Positions 33,139 to 43,131 of a DNA stretch of 64,000 bases are shown here, piece by piece. Under the pieces are notes generated by a model. It ran no database searches. It saw only the letters and a list, made by a program, of their open reading frames with translations, and was not told the origin of the DNA. Each line of letters starts with the position of its first letter. The first letter of the stretch is position 1. The position numbers and the translations under genes were made by a program. The DNA is from Clostridia bacterium (GTDB lineage Bacteria > Bacillota > Clostridia > Oscillospirales > Acutalibacteraceae): positions 1 through 64,000 of the forward strand of contig JAFSDL010000009.1 in NCBI GenBank assembly GCA_017436285.1, given 5' to 3'.

Positions 33139-33250
33139 AAAAGTAGTGCAATTCTTATCATCCCTGTTCGGCTTGCCGAATAGGGAGGGGGACCATCGCT
33201 TGCGATGGTGGTGGGTTGCCCCGTAAAGATTACCCTTTGTAGAAGTAACG
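33139..33250 (-). repeat. R element 3 (short form)
   Basis: Reverse complement of the R1 layout. The terminal hairpin here is TCGGC-TTGC-CGA-like (33167-33182) instead of TAGCC...GGCTA, while the flanks CAGGGATGATAA, AGGGAGGGGGACC and GGTGGTGGGT are unchanged. I see no gene in 33041-33522. Confidence 0.85.
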
Positions 33251-33372
33251 CAATAATAAATTGCAAGTTAACTGTTATCTACCGACAATAATTGTTATTA
33301 AAAATTTTAAATTCTCTTAATTCAGTTAAAACCATAAAGAAAATCTATTATGTCCCTCATCAACGATGTAAA

Positions 33373-33525
33373 GAGGGAACGGGGCAACCCACCACCATTC
33401 CGTCCGAACAAAAATAAAAGTGAGTGCATTCACCCGAAACACACTCACCAAAATAATATAACTTATTTAAGAATGGTCCCCCTCCCTATTTGCTGGAGCA
33501 AACAGGGATGATAATTATTGCACTA
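33373..33525 (+). repeat. R element 4
   Basis: GAACGGGGCAACCCACCACC at the left and GGTCCCCCTCCCTATTTGC...CAGGGATGAT at the right enclose a core with an inverted repeat TGAGTG/CACTCA. The terminal hairpin is TTTGC-TGGA-GCAAA, another base-swapped version. Confidence 0.8.
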
Positions 33526-34089
33526 ATTAAGCAAATACCCGGAAATTATACCTATGACTGCAGAAAGTACGATAATTATGATGGGATGAACCTTTTTGAA
33601 AACTAAAATCGTCATCACAACGGCGATTGCAAGAGAAACAAGCAAATCGGGGATTGCGATGCTACCCAAATTGAAGCCGTCCGGGAGGAAAACTGTTACT
33701 ACCATTGAAACAAGGGCAGAGCCTATAAGACCGATAACCGCAGGGCGAAGACCTGTCATAACAGAGGAAACGATTTTGCTTTCCTTGAACTGCTTATAAA
33801 ACCTTGCAACACAGAGAATAACTATAAAGGAGGGGAGAACAACGCCCAATGTGGCGCAGATTGCACCCGGCACGCCACCTGTTTCCATACCTACATAGGT
33901 TGCACAGTTGATTGCAAAGGGACCGGGTGTGCTTTCGCTTACAGCAATAAAATTGATAACCTCTTCAATCTCCATCCATTTATGTGCGATTACCTCTTCC
34001 TGAATGAGCGGAAGCATTGCGTAGCCGCCACCGAAGGTGAAAAGGCCGATTTTGAAGAAGGTTAAAAATAATTCTAAAAGGATGCTCAT
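33523..34089 (-). CDS. Half-size chromate-transporter-family protein (second of pair)
   Basis: The 188-residue membrane protein carries the CHR domain start FFKIGLFTFGGGYAMLPLIQEE and the motif SESTPGPFAINCATYVG (~residues 50-66). Two half-size subunits encoded side by side normally assemble as a heterodimer in this family. Classical members export chromate using proton motive force, and many clostridial pairs have unknown anions. Its ATG overlaps the stop of the partner gene by 4 bp. The 3' end touches R element 4. Confidence 0.88.
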   Translation of the reverse strand: MSILLELFLTFFKIGLFTFGGGYAMLPLIQEEVIAHKWMEIEEVINFIAVSESTPGPFAINCATYVGMETGGVPGAICATLGVVLPSFIVILCVARFYKQFKESKIVSSVMTGLRPAVIGLIGSALVSMVVTVFLPDGFNLGSIAIPDLLVSLAIAVVMTILVFKKVHPIIIIVLSAVIGIISGYLLN

Positions 34090-34646
34090 TTTTCAGCCCT
34101 CCTTTTAAGAACAAGGGTGTTGAAAAGACCTGCAACACCACAGCCTATAATCACAAATATAACATTTATATCGGTGAAGGCTGCAAGAATGAAGGAGGCA
34201 CCCATAAGAATATATGAGAAAAGCCCCTTGGGCGCTTTTTTATACATTGAATAAAGAGCCTTGATAATAAGGGCTAAAACACCTGCACGGATGCCGTTGA
34301 AGGCGTATTTAACAACAGGTATATCGCTGAATTCACGAAGAACGAGAGCGATTATTGAAATAATTGTAAAAGAGGGGAGAACAACACCGAAGGTTGCACA
34401 GAAAGACCCGAAAACACCACCGATTTTATAGCCGATAAAGGTTGCAGAGTTGATTGCAATAGGCCCGGGTGTGCTTTCTGCAATAGCGAAAATATCAAGA
34501 ATATCCTCACTTTTAATCCATTTGTGCTTTTCTACCATTTCCTTTTCAATAATGGGTATCATAGCGTAACCGCCACCGAAGGTGAATGCACCGATTTTAA
34601 GAAATGTAAGAAAAAGCGTTAAGCAGTTTTTGAGTTTTTCTTTCAT
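34086..34646 (-). CDS. Half-size chromate-transporter-family protein (first of pair)
   Basis: The 186-residue product has the same CHR half-domain: FLKIGAFTFGGGYAMIPIIEKE near residue 15 and AESTPGPIAINSATFIG near residue 51. About five membrane segments follow. It is translated from an AAGGAAAAA-type site, coupled to the second gene by a 4-bp overlap and driven by a perfect consensus promoter at 34677-34705. The two proteins face opposite ways in the membrane in characterised pairs. Confidence 0.88.
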   Translation of the reverse strand: MKEKLKNCLTLFLTFLKIGAFTFGGGYAMIPIIEKEMVEKHKWIKSEDILDIFAIAESTPGPIAINSATFIGYKIGGVFGSFCATFGVVLPSFTIISIIALVLREFSDIPVVKYAFNGIRAGVLALIIKALYSMYKKAPKGLFSYILMGASFILAAFTDINVIFVIIGCGVAGLFNTLVLKRRAEK

Positions 34647-34676
34647 TGTTTTTTCCTTTCAAAAATGTTCTGATAT

Positions 34677-34705
34677 ATTATAGATACATATACATAATTT
34701 GTCAA
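34677..34705 (-). promoter_or_regulatory. Consensus promoter of the chromate-transporter pair
   Basis: On the minus strand TTGACA (34700-34705), a 17-bp spacer and TATAAT (34677-34682). Confidence 0.85.
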
Positions 34706-34766
34706 ATAATATATTGAAAAATGGTGATAAGATATGGTAAAATTGTTCTATGTGAATGTATCGTGC

Positions 34767-34853
34767 GGTATAGGCAAGCCTATACCTTACGGTTGTTGCT
34801 CTAATGGGAAAAATTTAAACCTTTCACCAGTAAGGCACTGGCTTGCCTGTGCC
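34767..34853 (-). repeat. P element 3
   Basis: Palindromes GGTATAGGCAAGCCTATACC (34767-34786) and GGCACTGGCTTGCCTGTGCC (34834-34853) enclose a ~47-bp centre. It lacks the tail seen in P2 and P4. It lies upstream of ligA. Confidence 0.8.
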
Positions 34854-34875
34854 ACAGAACAAATAAAAGAGGTAA

Positions 34876-36861
<1,986 letters not shown>

Positions 36862-36930
36862 AGTAAAGTTATTTTATGCAAATATACAATAGACAAAAAG
36901 CGTAGTGATAGGGTAAAATTACCTTATAAC

Positions 36931-37010
36931 AAACCTCTCTTGCGAAGAGAGGGGGACCATCGCTTGCGATGGTGGAGAGTTCTAACGTCGCAAGACGCGT
37001 AGAATTAAAT
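36931..37010 (+). repeat. R element 5 (three stacked hairpins)
   Basis: CCTCTCTTGCGAAGAGAGG, ACCATCGC-TT-GCGATGGT and TTCTAACGTC-GCAA-GACGCGTAGAA follow one another, with GGTGGAGAGTTCT between the last two. I see no gene in 36862-37039. Confidence 0.75.
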
Positions 37011-37039
37011 CTTTTACCTATCAAGAAAGGTTGTTTTTT

Positions 37040-37684
37040 ATGCCTACAACAGAAGTTTTCAAAATCAAAACAAAAAGAAAAAATCTTTTTTTGCGTGTAG
37101 CAAAGGGGCATTTTGCAACAAGCTACACTCATTCAAATTATTATATTGATGTTGCCGACCAGAAATCCCGTTACTCTGAGGCGAAGGCAGTTGCGGAAGA
37201 GCTTTGCTCAGCTTATAACTATACCTCAACTATTGTTGACACAATTCTCTGCCTTGACGGAACAGAGGTTATAGGTGCTTGCCTTGCAAACGAGCTTACA
37301 AAAAATTCCTTTGCAAATATCAATGCCCATCAGACAATTTATGTTGTTACTCCCGAAATTGTTAACGGCTCTCAGATGATGTTCAGAGATAATCTTGTTC
37401 ATATGGTTCAGGGCAAGCATGTGCTTGTTCTTGCGGTTTCTGTTGCATCAGGTGCAACTGCAAAGGCTGCTATTGAAGCGGTTAAATATTATGGTGGCGA
37501 GGTTTCAGGTGTTGCATCAATATTCGCAACTGTTGCATCCTGCGGTGGCTACACCGTTAACTCAGTTTTTAATCCGAATGACCTTGAAGGCTATTTCGCA
37601 GTTCCCGCTCACGAATGTCCCCATTGCAGAGAGGGCAAGAAGCTTGATGCACTTATTAATTGTCACGGATGCTCGAAATTATAA
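37040..37684 (+). CDS. Phosphoribosyltransferase-like protein with a Cys cluster
   Basis: The 214-residue product has the type I PRTase layout. The PRPP-loop region reads HVLVLAVSVASGATAKAAIEAVKYYGG (~residues 130-156), where the usual acidic pair before the S/T-G-x-T loop is replaced by AV-S. The C-terminus has CPHCREGKKLDALINCHGCS, which could hold one metal ion. Orotate PRTase is the closest idea, but the missing acidic residues make catalysis uncertain. Starting at ATG 37040 (AAGAAAGG upstream) is preferred to a TTG at 37031. A heptamer array begins at its stop codon. Confidence 0.75.
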   Translation: MPTTEVFKIKTKRKNLFLRVAKGHFATSYTHSNYYIDVADQKSRYSEAKAVAEELCSAYNYTSTIVDTILCLDGTEVIGACLANELTKNSFANINAHQTIYVVTPEIVNGSQMMFRDNLVHMVQGKHVLVLAVSVASGATAKAAIEAVKYYGGEVSGVASIFATVASCGGYTVNSVFNPNDLEGYFAVPAHECPHCREGKKLDALINCHGCSKL

Positions 37685-37717
37685 TGCGGAATGCGGAGTG
37701 CAGAGTGCGGAATGAAG
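37680..37717 (+). repeat. GCGGAAT heptamer array after the PRTase gene
   Basis: ATTATAATGCGGAATGCGG at the stop codon matches the array after hflX almost exactly, then GTGCAGAGTGCGGAATG. Confidence 0.85.
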
Positions 37718-37763
37718 GTGCAAAACTAAGCTTCGCAGACTTCTAACTTTAAAATAAACAATA

Positions 37764-37805
37764 AGAAAGATTCAGGACAGTAAATGTCTTGAATCTTTTC
37801 TTTAT
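37764..37805 (+). terminator. Terminator of the PRTase gene
   Basis: AAAGATTCAGGACA pairs with TGTCTTGAATCTTT, then TCTTTAT. It is a near copy of the hflX terminator. A second heptamer array (GGCTGGCAGCTGGCGACTGG type) follows at 37829-37863. Confidence 0.85.
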
Positions 37806-37963
37806 ATATAATTGCGTCGCAGAGCTAATGGCTGGCAGCTGGCGACTGGTGACCGGTAGCTAATATGTTTGCATTTTTTTGTTTAATTTGTTTAATATAT
37901 TGAAGAGTTGAAATTTCTGTGATAAAATGATATCTGTAAGATTTTGGCTTTGGGGGTAATGTT

Positions 37964-39724
37964 ATGACCTTTTTTGATGTTTTAAGTCTTTTGGCGGGAC
38001 TTGTTTTCTTCCTTTTTGGTATGAACACTATGTCTGACGGTCTTGAAAAAGCGGCGGGCAGTAAGCTTGAAATAATACTCAAAAAAATGACATCAAATGT
38101 GTTCATAAGTATTATTATGGGCGCACTGATAACTGCGGTTATTCAATCCTCCTCTGCAACAACTGTTATGCTTGTTGGTTTGGTTAATTCGGGACTTATG
38201 GCATTTGAAAATTCAATCGGTGTTATTTTCGGTGCTAATATCGGTACAACAATTACCGCCTGGTTTTTATCTTTGGTTGGTGTTGAGAGCAATTCGTTCT
38301 TTATTCAGATGGTTAAACCCCAGAATTTTGCTCCTATACTTGCGGTTATCGGTATCGCATTTATAATGATGTCAAAAAACGATAAGAGGAAAATTGTAGG
38401 TACTATTTTTGTCGGATTTACGGTTCTTATTTATGGTATGGATATTATGTCCGGTTCTGTTTCGGGCCTTGCCGATTCACAAGGGTTTCAGGAGCTGCTG
38501 TTAAAGTTCAATAACCCCATAATAGGTATTCTTATCGGTGCGGTTGTCACAGCGGTTATTCAGTCCTCTTCAGCTTCTGTCGGTATATTGCAGGCGCTCT
38601 CTCTTACAGGCTCAATTACCTATACAATGGCAGTTCCCATTATTCTCGGTCAGAATATCGGTACCTGTGCAACAGGTCTGATTTCCTGTATAGGTGCCGG
38701 TTCAAATGCAAAAAGAGTTTCATTTACTCACACTATTATAAATGTTATCGGTTCATTGATTTTTATGCCCGTATTCCTTCTTGTTAATTCTGCTATGGGC
38801 AGTTACTTTGACGAGAATTTTGTGAACCCTGCCAGTATTGCTGTAATTCACACAATCTTCAATGTTACAACAGTTGTTCTTCTTGCACCATTTACAAAGC
38901 TTTTAGGCAAGCTTGCCCATAAGGTTATTAAAGATAAAAAAACATATGAAGAACATAAAAAAGCAGTTGTTTACCTCGATGAAAGACTTTTCCGTTCACC
39001 AACGGTTGCAGTTATGGAATGTGATAACTATACATCACAGATGGCTATAGTTGCTAAGGTTACCATTCTTAAGGCTCTTAACCTTGTTTTTGATTATAAC
39101 AAGGAGGATGCGGGAATTATTAAAGAAAACGAGGGTGTTCTTGATACCTACGAGGATGAATTGGGCACATATCTTGTTAAGCTTTCTGCAGAATCACTTT
39201 CAGGGAACGATGCTCGCACAGTTTCAAGAATGCTTCACACAATCGGAGATTTTGAGAGACTTGGTGACCACGCGTTGAACCTTAAAAAAGTGGCTCAGGA
39301 AATTTACGAGAAGAAAATTGAATTTTCTGAAAGTGCACAAAAGGAAATCACAACCCTCATTGAAGCAATTACCGAAATTGTTGTTATGACAACAAAGGTC
39401 TATGAGAAAAATGATTTGGAGCTTGCAGCAAGAGTTGAACCTCTTGAACAGGTTATTGACCGCCTTGCTTCCGAGATTAAATCCCACCACATTAACCGCC
39501 TTCAAAGTGGTGATTGCACTATTGAATTGGGCTTTGTGCTTTCAGATTTGCTTACTAACTGCGAAAGAATTTCCGACCACTGCTCGAATATTGCAGTTGC
39601 AGTAATTGAAGCGCAGAATGATAGCTTTGATACTCACAATTATCTTAACAAAATCAAATATAATAACGAGGAATTCAAAGAGATTTTCGAGGAATACAAT
39701 GGAAAATACGATTTGCACAAATGA
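37964..39724 (+). CDS. Na/Pi cotransporter with PhoU-like C-terminal domain
   Basis: The 586-residue protein has two inverted membrane halves, each with the phosphate-transporter motif QSSSA (AVIQSSSATTVML near residue 53, AVIQSSSASVGIL near residue 198). A ~210-residue cytoplasmic PhoU-like helical domain follows (ISDHCSNIAVAVIEA, FERLGDHALNLKK). It imports phosphate with sodium, and the PhoU part likely adjusts activity. The GGGGGTAATGTT element precedes the ATG. Its 3' end overlaps the next gene by 26 bp. Confidence 0.92.
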   Translation: MTFFDVLSLLAGLVFFLFGMNTMSDGLEKAAGSKLEIILKKMTSNVFISIIMGALITAVIQSSSATTVMLVGLVNSGLMAFENSIGVIFGANIGTTITAWFLSLVGVESNSFFIQMVKPQNFAPILAVIGIAFIMMSKNDKRKIVGTIFVGFTVLIYGMDIMSGSVSGLADSQGFQELLLKFNNPIIGILIGAVVTAVIQSSSASVGILQALSLTGSITYTMAVPIILGQNIGTCATGLISCIGAGSNAKRVSFTHTIINVIGSLIFMPVFLLVNSAMGSYFDENFVNPASIAVIHTIFNVTTVVLLAPFTKLLGKLAHKVIKDKKTYEEHKKAVVYLDERLFRSPTVAVMECDNYTSQMAIVAKVTILKALNLVFDYNKEDAGIIKENEGVLDTYEDELGTYLVKLSAESLSGNDARTVSRMLHTIGDFERLGDHALNLKKVAQEIYEKKIEFSESAQKEITTLIEAITEIVVMTTKVYEKNDLELAARVEPLEQVIDRLASEIKSHHINRLQSGDCTIELGFVLSDLLTNCERISDHCSNIAVAVIEAQNDSFDTHNYLNKIKYNNEEFKEIFEEYNGKYDLHK

Positions 39725-40370
39725 TATACCCATTATTTTTGAAGATGAGGATATTCTTGTTATAAACAAGCCTGTGGGAATTTTATCTGAGGATTCTCAA
39801 AAGGGTGAAAAGGGGATTTTATTTCATCTTCAAAATGAAAACAGAGATAATCTTTACCTTTTACATCGCCTTGACCGTGAGGTTTCGGGTGTTATGGTGC
39901 TTGCAAAAAATAAAAAAAGCGCATCGGCTCTTTCAACCGATATCGCTAAAGGTAAATTTTATAAATCCTACCTCGCAGTTACTGACGGCATTCCCGAAAC
40001 TGACGAGGGCATATATAAAGATTTGCTTTTTAAGGATTCTAAAAAGAACCGCTCATTTGTTGTTAACAGAATGAGAAAGGGTGTAAGGGAAGCAAGTCTT
40101 GAATATGTTGTTTTAAAGAAAACAGAGAAAAATGCACTTGTGAGAGTGCTTTTGCATACGGGCAGAACTCACCAGATAAGAGTTCAGTTTGCTTCAAGAA
40201 AAACTCCCCTTACGGGTGACGGACGCTACGGCAGTAAGGTGAGAGACTGCAATATTGCCCTGTTTTCTCATAAAATCAGTTTTAATCATCCGAGGACAAG
40301 GGAAGCGGTTGAATTTATTTCAAATCCCGATTTTAATATTTATCCTTGGAACTTAGGAGATGCTACATAA
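39699..40370 (+). CDS. RluA-family pseudouridine synthase
   Basis: The 223-residue product holds the RluA-type catalytic motif HRLDREVSGVMVLAKN with nucleophile D59, plus HTGRTHQIRVQFAS (~residue 148). It converts uridine to pseudouridine in rRNA or tRNA. There is no S4 domain, so the target cannot be named. The ATG at 39699 lies inside the end of the transporter gene (26-bp overlap), with GAGGAATAC as ribosome site, which indicates translational coupling. A longer in-frame start would overlap by 119 bp and is rejected. Confidence 0.9.
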   Translation: MENTICTNDIPIIFEDEDILVINKPVGILSEDSQKGEKGILFHLQNENRDNLYLLHRLDREVSGVMVLAKNKKSASALSTDIAKGKFYKSYLAVTDGIPETDEGIYKDLLFKDSKKNRSFVVNRMRKGVREASLEYVVLKKTEKNALVRVLLHTGRTHQIRVQFASRKTPLTGDGRYGSKVRDCNIALFSHKISFNHPRTREAVEFISNPDFNIYPWNLGDAT

Positions 40371-41083
40371 TGCCCGATATATTAACAAATTTCAGTGGTG
40401 TGCTTGTAAATGTTTTAACAGTTTTAATAGGCAGTACCCTTGGGTTATTACTAAAAAAACAAATACCCGAAAAATTGACAAGCGCGGTTATGACTGCAAT
40501 TGGTCTTTGCACCGTTGCTATTGGCGTTACAGGTGTGATTAAAGGACAAAATCAGCTTGTTATGATTATTTCCCTTGTGCTCGGCACAATTGTGGGCACG
40601 CTTATTGACCTTGACGGAAAGCTTACTAAAATAGGGGATAGGCTTCAGAAAAAAAGCAAAAACAGTGAAAATGAAAAAAGCACCTTTTCTCAGGGCTTTG
40701 TTACTGCTTCTCTTCTTTTCTGCGTTGGGGCTATGACCATTGTGGGCTCAATGAATGCAGGCATTTCGGGAGATAATCAGATGCTTTACACAAAGTCTGT
40801 TCTTGACCTGATTTCCTCAACAATGCTTGGTGCAAGCCTTGGTATAGGTGTGCTTTTCAGCTCTGCTTTTGTGCTTGCCTTTCAGGGCGGACTCGTGGCA
40901 CTTTCAATGGCGCTCGGTTCATTCCTTAATGATTTTGCGGTTGCGGAATTAATTTGTGCAGGGTCTGTTATGATTATTGCCCTCGGTCTTAACCTTATCG
41001 GTATCACAAAAATCAAGGTGGCGAATTTGCTTCCCGGTTTGATATTTGTTCCGTTTGTTTGTAAAATAATGGAATTATTTTAG
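40370..41083 (+). CDS. DUF554-family membrane protein
   Basis: The 237-residue product has six to seven membrane segments and the DUF554 pattern GVLVNVLTVLIGSTLGLLLKK (split at ~residues 7-27), FCVGAMTIVGSMNAG (~residue 119) and LGLNLIGITKIKVANLLPGL. The family (YdfK-like, often a transporter-like fold) has no proven function. Its start codon overlaps the RluA stop by one base (TAATG) with AGGAGA 9 bp upstream. It is therefore the third gene of a coupled operon. Confidence 0.85.
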   Translation: MPDILTNFSGVLVNVLTVLIGSTLGLLLKKQIPEKLTSAVMTAIGLCTVAIGVTGVIKGQNQLVMIISLVLGTIVGTLIDLDGKLTKIGDRLQKKSKNSENEKSTFSQGFVTASLLFCVGAMTIVGSMNAGISGDNQMLYTKSVLDLISSTMLGASLGIGVLFSSAFVLAFQGGLVALSMALGSFLNDFAVAELICAGSVMIIALGLNLIGITKIKVANLLPGLIFVPFVCKIMELF

Positions 41084-41113
41084 CTGCCAGTCGCCAGCTG
41101 CCAGCCACCAGAA
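41081..41113 (+). repeat. Heptamer array after the DUF554 gene
   Basis: Seven-bp units of the CGCCAGC/TGCCAGT type begin at the stop codon: GCTGCCAGTCGCCAGCTGCC and so on. Confidence 0.8.
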
Positions 41114-41156
41114 GTTTAGCAATGAGTAAAGAAAAACGAATAAAGTTGATGTATAG

Positions 41157-41715
41157 TGAACCTCTCTTCGAAGAGAGGGGGACCGTCTTGAATATATAAA
41201 GCTAACCAATACAGTTCAAAACGAGCCAAATGTAAACCAAACAAATTAAAGTTCAGCGGAACGGTGGAGAGTTCTTGACGCGAGTCCTCGAGCGTCATTT
41301 CACCAAGGGTGAAACTGTAATACGCTCTCCCCAGTGACATATATAAGGAAGAATAATGGATAAAAGAAAACCATTACCAATGAACCACGATTTAAAATAA
41401 TATGCCGTTAAAATGCGAAAAAACCAAACTGACGAAGAAAACGCGTTGTTATAATCAACAATATGTGTGAAGCACTTGCAAACGGAGTAAAGGTTGCTCC
41501 TGATTATAGAGAATAGTTGAGGTCGGTGTATGTCATTTGAAGTTTATGCTTCAACGACGCTCAGTTCTCGCGTCGAGAACTCTCCACCGCCCGACTAACT
41601 AAACTTTTAAACTTTATTTATCACACGCTTGAAACTTTAATATAAACAACAAATAAATCAAAAGGCGGTCCCCCTCTCTTCGAAGAGAGGTAAGGACGCG
41701 CCTTTACTTTTTTGT
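41157..41715. repeat. R element 6 (long form with cargo)
   Basis: The left end (41157-41345) and right end (41520-41715) match the two halves of R element 2, including GAACCTCTCTTCGAAGAGAGG, GGCGGAACGGTGGAGAGTTC, GCGAGTCCTCGAGCG, then GAACTCTCCACCGCCCGACT and AAGGCGGTCCCCCTCTC. Between the halves is ~175 bp that R2 lacks, containing a decayed DUF559-type gene (41356-41454). Confidence 0.8.
41356..41454 (+). pseudogene. DUF559-type endonuclease remnant inside R element 6
   Basis: One frame reads MDKRKPLPMNHDLK, a TAA, then YAVKMRKNQTDEENALL and another TAA. The phrase 'K-M-R-K-N-Q-T-D-E-E-N-A-L-L' is the usual N-terminal helix of DUF559 proteins, which are related to very-short-patch repair endonucleases. 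An AAGGAAG site precedes the ATG. The remaining ~90 residues of the family are missing. Confidence 0.55.
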
Positions 41716-41770
41716 TCTATTTTAGTTTATAGTTTTGGAAAATTATAAACTGAAATTATTTTGAATATTA

Positions 41771-42919
41771 TCAAAGAAGTGCTCTGTAAAGCTCTGCGAT
41801 TTCTTCAACGCTTGTGTCCTTGGGGTTACCGGGACGGCAGGCATCTGCGAATGCGCTTTCAGAAAGGAACTGAATATCCTCTTCCTTAAGAATACCCTTA
41901 AGGTCCTTAGGAATACCAACTGTTTCGTTGAGGGCATAAACTGCGTCAACTGCTGCCTTTCTTGCTTCCTCAACTGTCATAGCATCTGTGCCTGCAACAC
42001 CCATAGCCTTTGCAATATCTCTGTATTTATCGCCTGTGCATTCTGCATTGTAAGCCATAATTGAGGGGAGAAGAATTGCGTTTGCAACACCGTGAGGTGT
42101 GTCATAAAGAGCACCGAGACCGTGAGCCATTGAGTGAACAATACCAAGACCGACATTTGAGAAGCCCTGACCTGCAATATACTGTGCAAGAGCCATACCC
42201 TCTCTGCCCTCGGGAGTGTTTTCACAAGCACCGGGAAGATGCTTTGCAATAAGCTCAATTGCTTTAAGGTGGAACATATCTGTCATTTCCCAGGCACCTT
42301 TAGTTATGTAGCCTTCAATAGCGTGGGTGAGGGCATCCATACCTGTTGCGGCAGTAAGGCCCTTGGGCATTGTGGACATCATATCGGGGTCAACAACTGC
42401 AACCTCGGGAATATCGTGAACGTCAACACAAACGAATTTGCGCTTTTTCTCAACATCTGTGATAACATAGTTGATTGTAACCTCAGCAGCAGTACCTGCA
42501 GTTGTGGGAACTGCGATTGTGAATACTGCGTGGTTCTTTGTGTCTGCAACACCCTCAAGGCTTCTTACATCTGCGAATTCGGGATTTTCAATAATGATAC
42601 CGATTGCCTTTGCAGTGTCCATAGCAGAACCGCCACCGATAGCAACGATGCAATCTGCACTGCTTGCCTTGAATACTTCAACGCCTGCAAGAACATTTTC
42701 AATTGTGGGGTTAGCCTTGATTTCACTGAATATACTGTATGGGAAGCCTGCTTTGTCAAGAAGGTCTGTTACCTTTGCTGTAACGCCGAACTTGATAAGG
42801 TCAGGGTCGGAGCAAACGAAAGCCTTTTTAAATCCACGACTCTGAAGCTCTGTGGTGATGTTTTCAATCGCTCCTTTTCCGTGATAGGAAATAGTGTTTA
42901 AAACAATACGATTTGCCAT
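41771..42919 (-). CDS. fucO: Lactaldehyde reductase / 1,2-propanediol oxidoreductase
   Basis: The 382-residue iron-containing alcohol dehydrogenase matches FucO segment by segment: MANRIVLNTISYHGKGAIEN, AIGGGSAMDTAKAIGI, FADVRSLEGVAD, TTAGTAAEVTINYVITDVEKK, ALTHAIEGYITKGAWEMTD, NVGLGIVHSMAHGLGALYDTPHGVANAILLP. The iron ligands (D, H, H, H) lie in these last segments. It reduces lactaldehyde made from fucose or rhamnose to propanediol. GGAGG precedes the ATG. No fucose operon is nearby. Confidence 0.9.
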   Translation of the reverse strand: MANRIVLNTISYHGKGAIENITTELQSRGFKKAFVCSDPDLIKFGVTAKVTDLLDKAGFPYSIFSEIKANPTIENVLAGVEVFKASSADCIVAIGGGSAMDTAKAIGIIIENPEFADVRSLEGVADTKNHAVFTIAVPTTAGTAAEVTINYVITDVEKKRKFVCVDVHDIPEVAVVDPDMMSTMPKGLTAATGMDALTHAIEGYITKGAWEMTDMFHLKAIELIAKHLPGACENTPEGREGMALAQYIAGQGFSNVGLGIVHSMAHGLGALYDTPHGVANAILLPSIMAYNAECTGDKYRDIAKAMGVAGTDAMTVEEARKAAVDAVYALNETVGIPKDLKGILKEEDIQFLSESAFADACRPGNPKDTSVEEIAELYRALL

Positions 42920-43131
42920 TTTTATACCTCCAAGGTTTTTAATCGAGCCTATTATACTACAAATACATTGATAAATCATTAACAATTTTCAAATATTTTC
43001 AGATTTTTTAAATTTCGGTAAGTTTTACAAATTTGAAAGCGAAAACCCTTGCAACATTACCATTGTTTTAAAAATTTGGTCGTGCTATACTGAGTTAAAT
43101 GTATAAGCAAAAAAATTCACAGGAGATTTTT

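Noticed and set aside
41462..41515. A second short frame (MCEALANGVKV...) inside R element 6 as part of the DUF559 remnant
   Set aside because: It does not match DUF559 and I cannot assign it. It may be random coding potential in repeat DNA.
42239..42901. Plus-strand open frame of 220 codons opposite fucO
   Set aside because: fucO is conserved along its whole length on the other strand, and the open frame is rich in Cys/Asn from reverse-complement bias.
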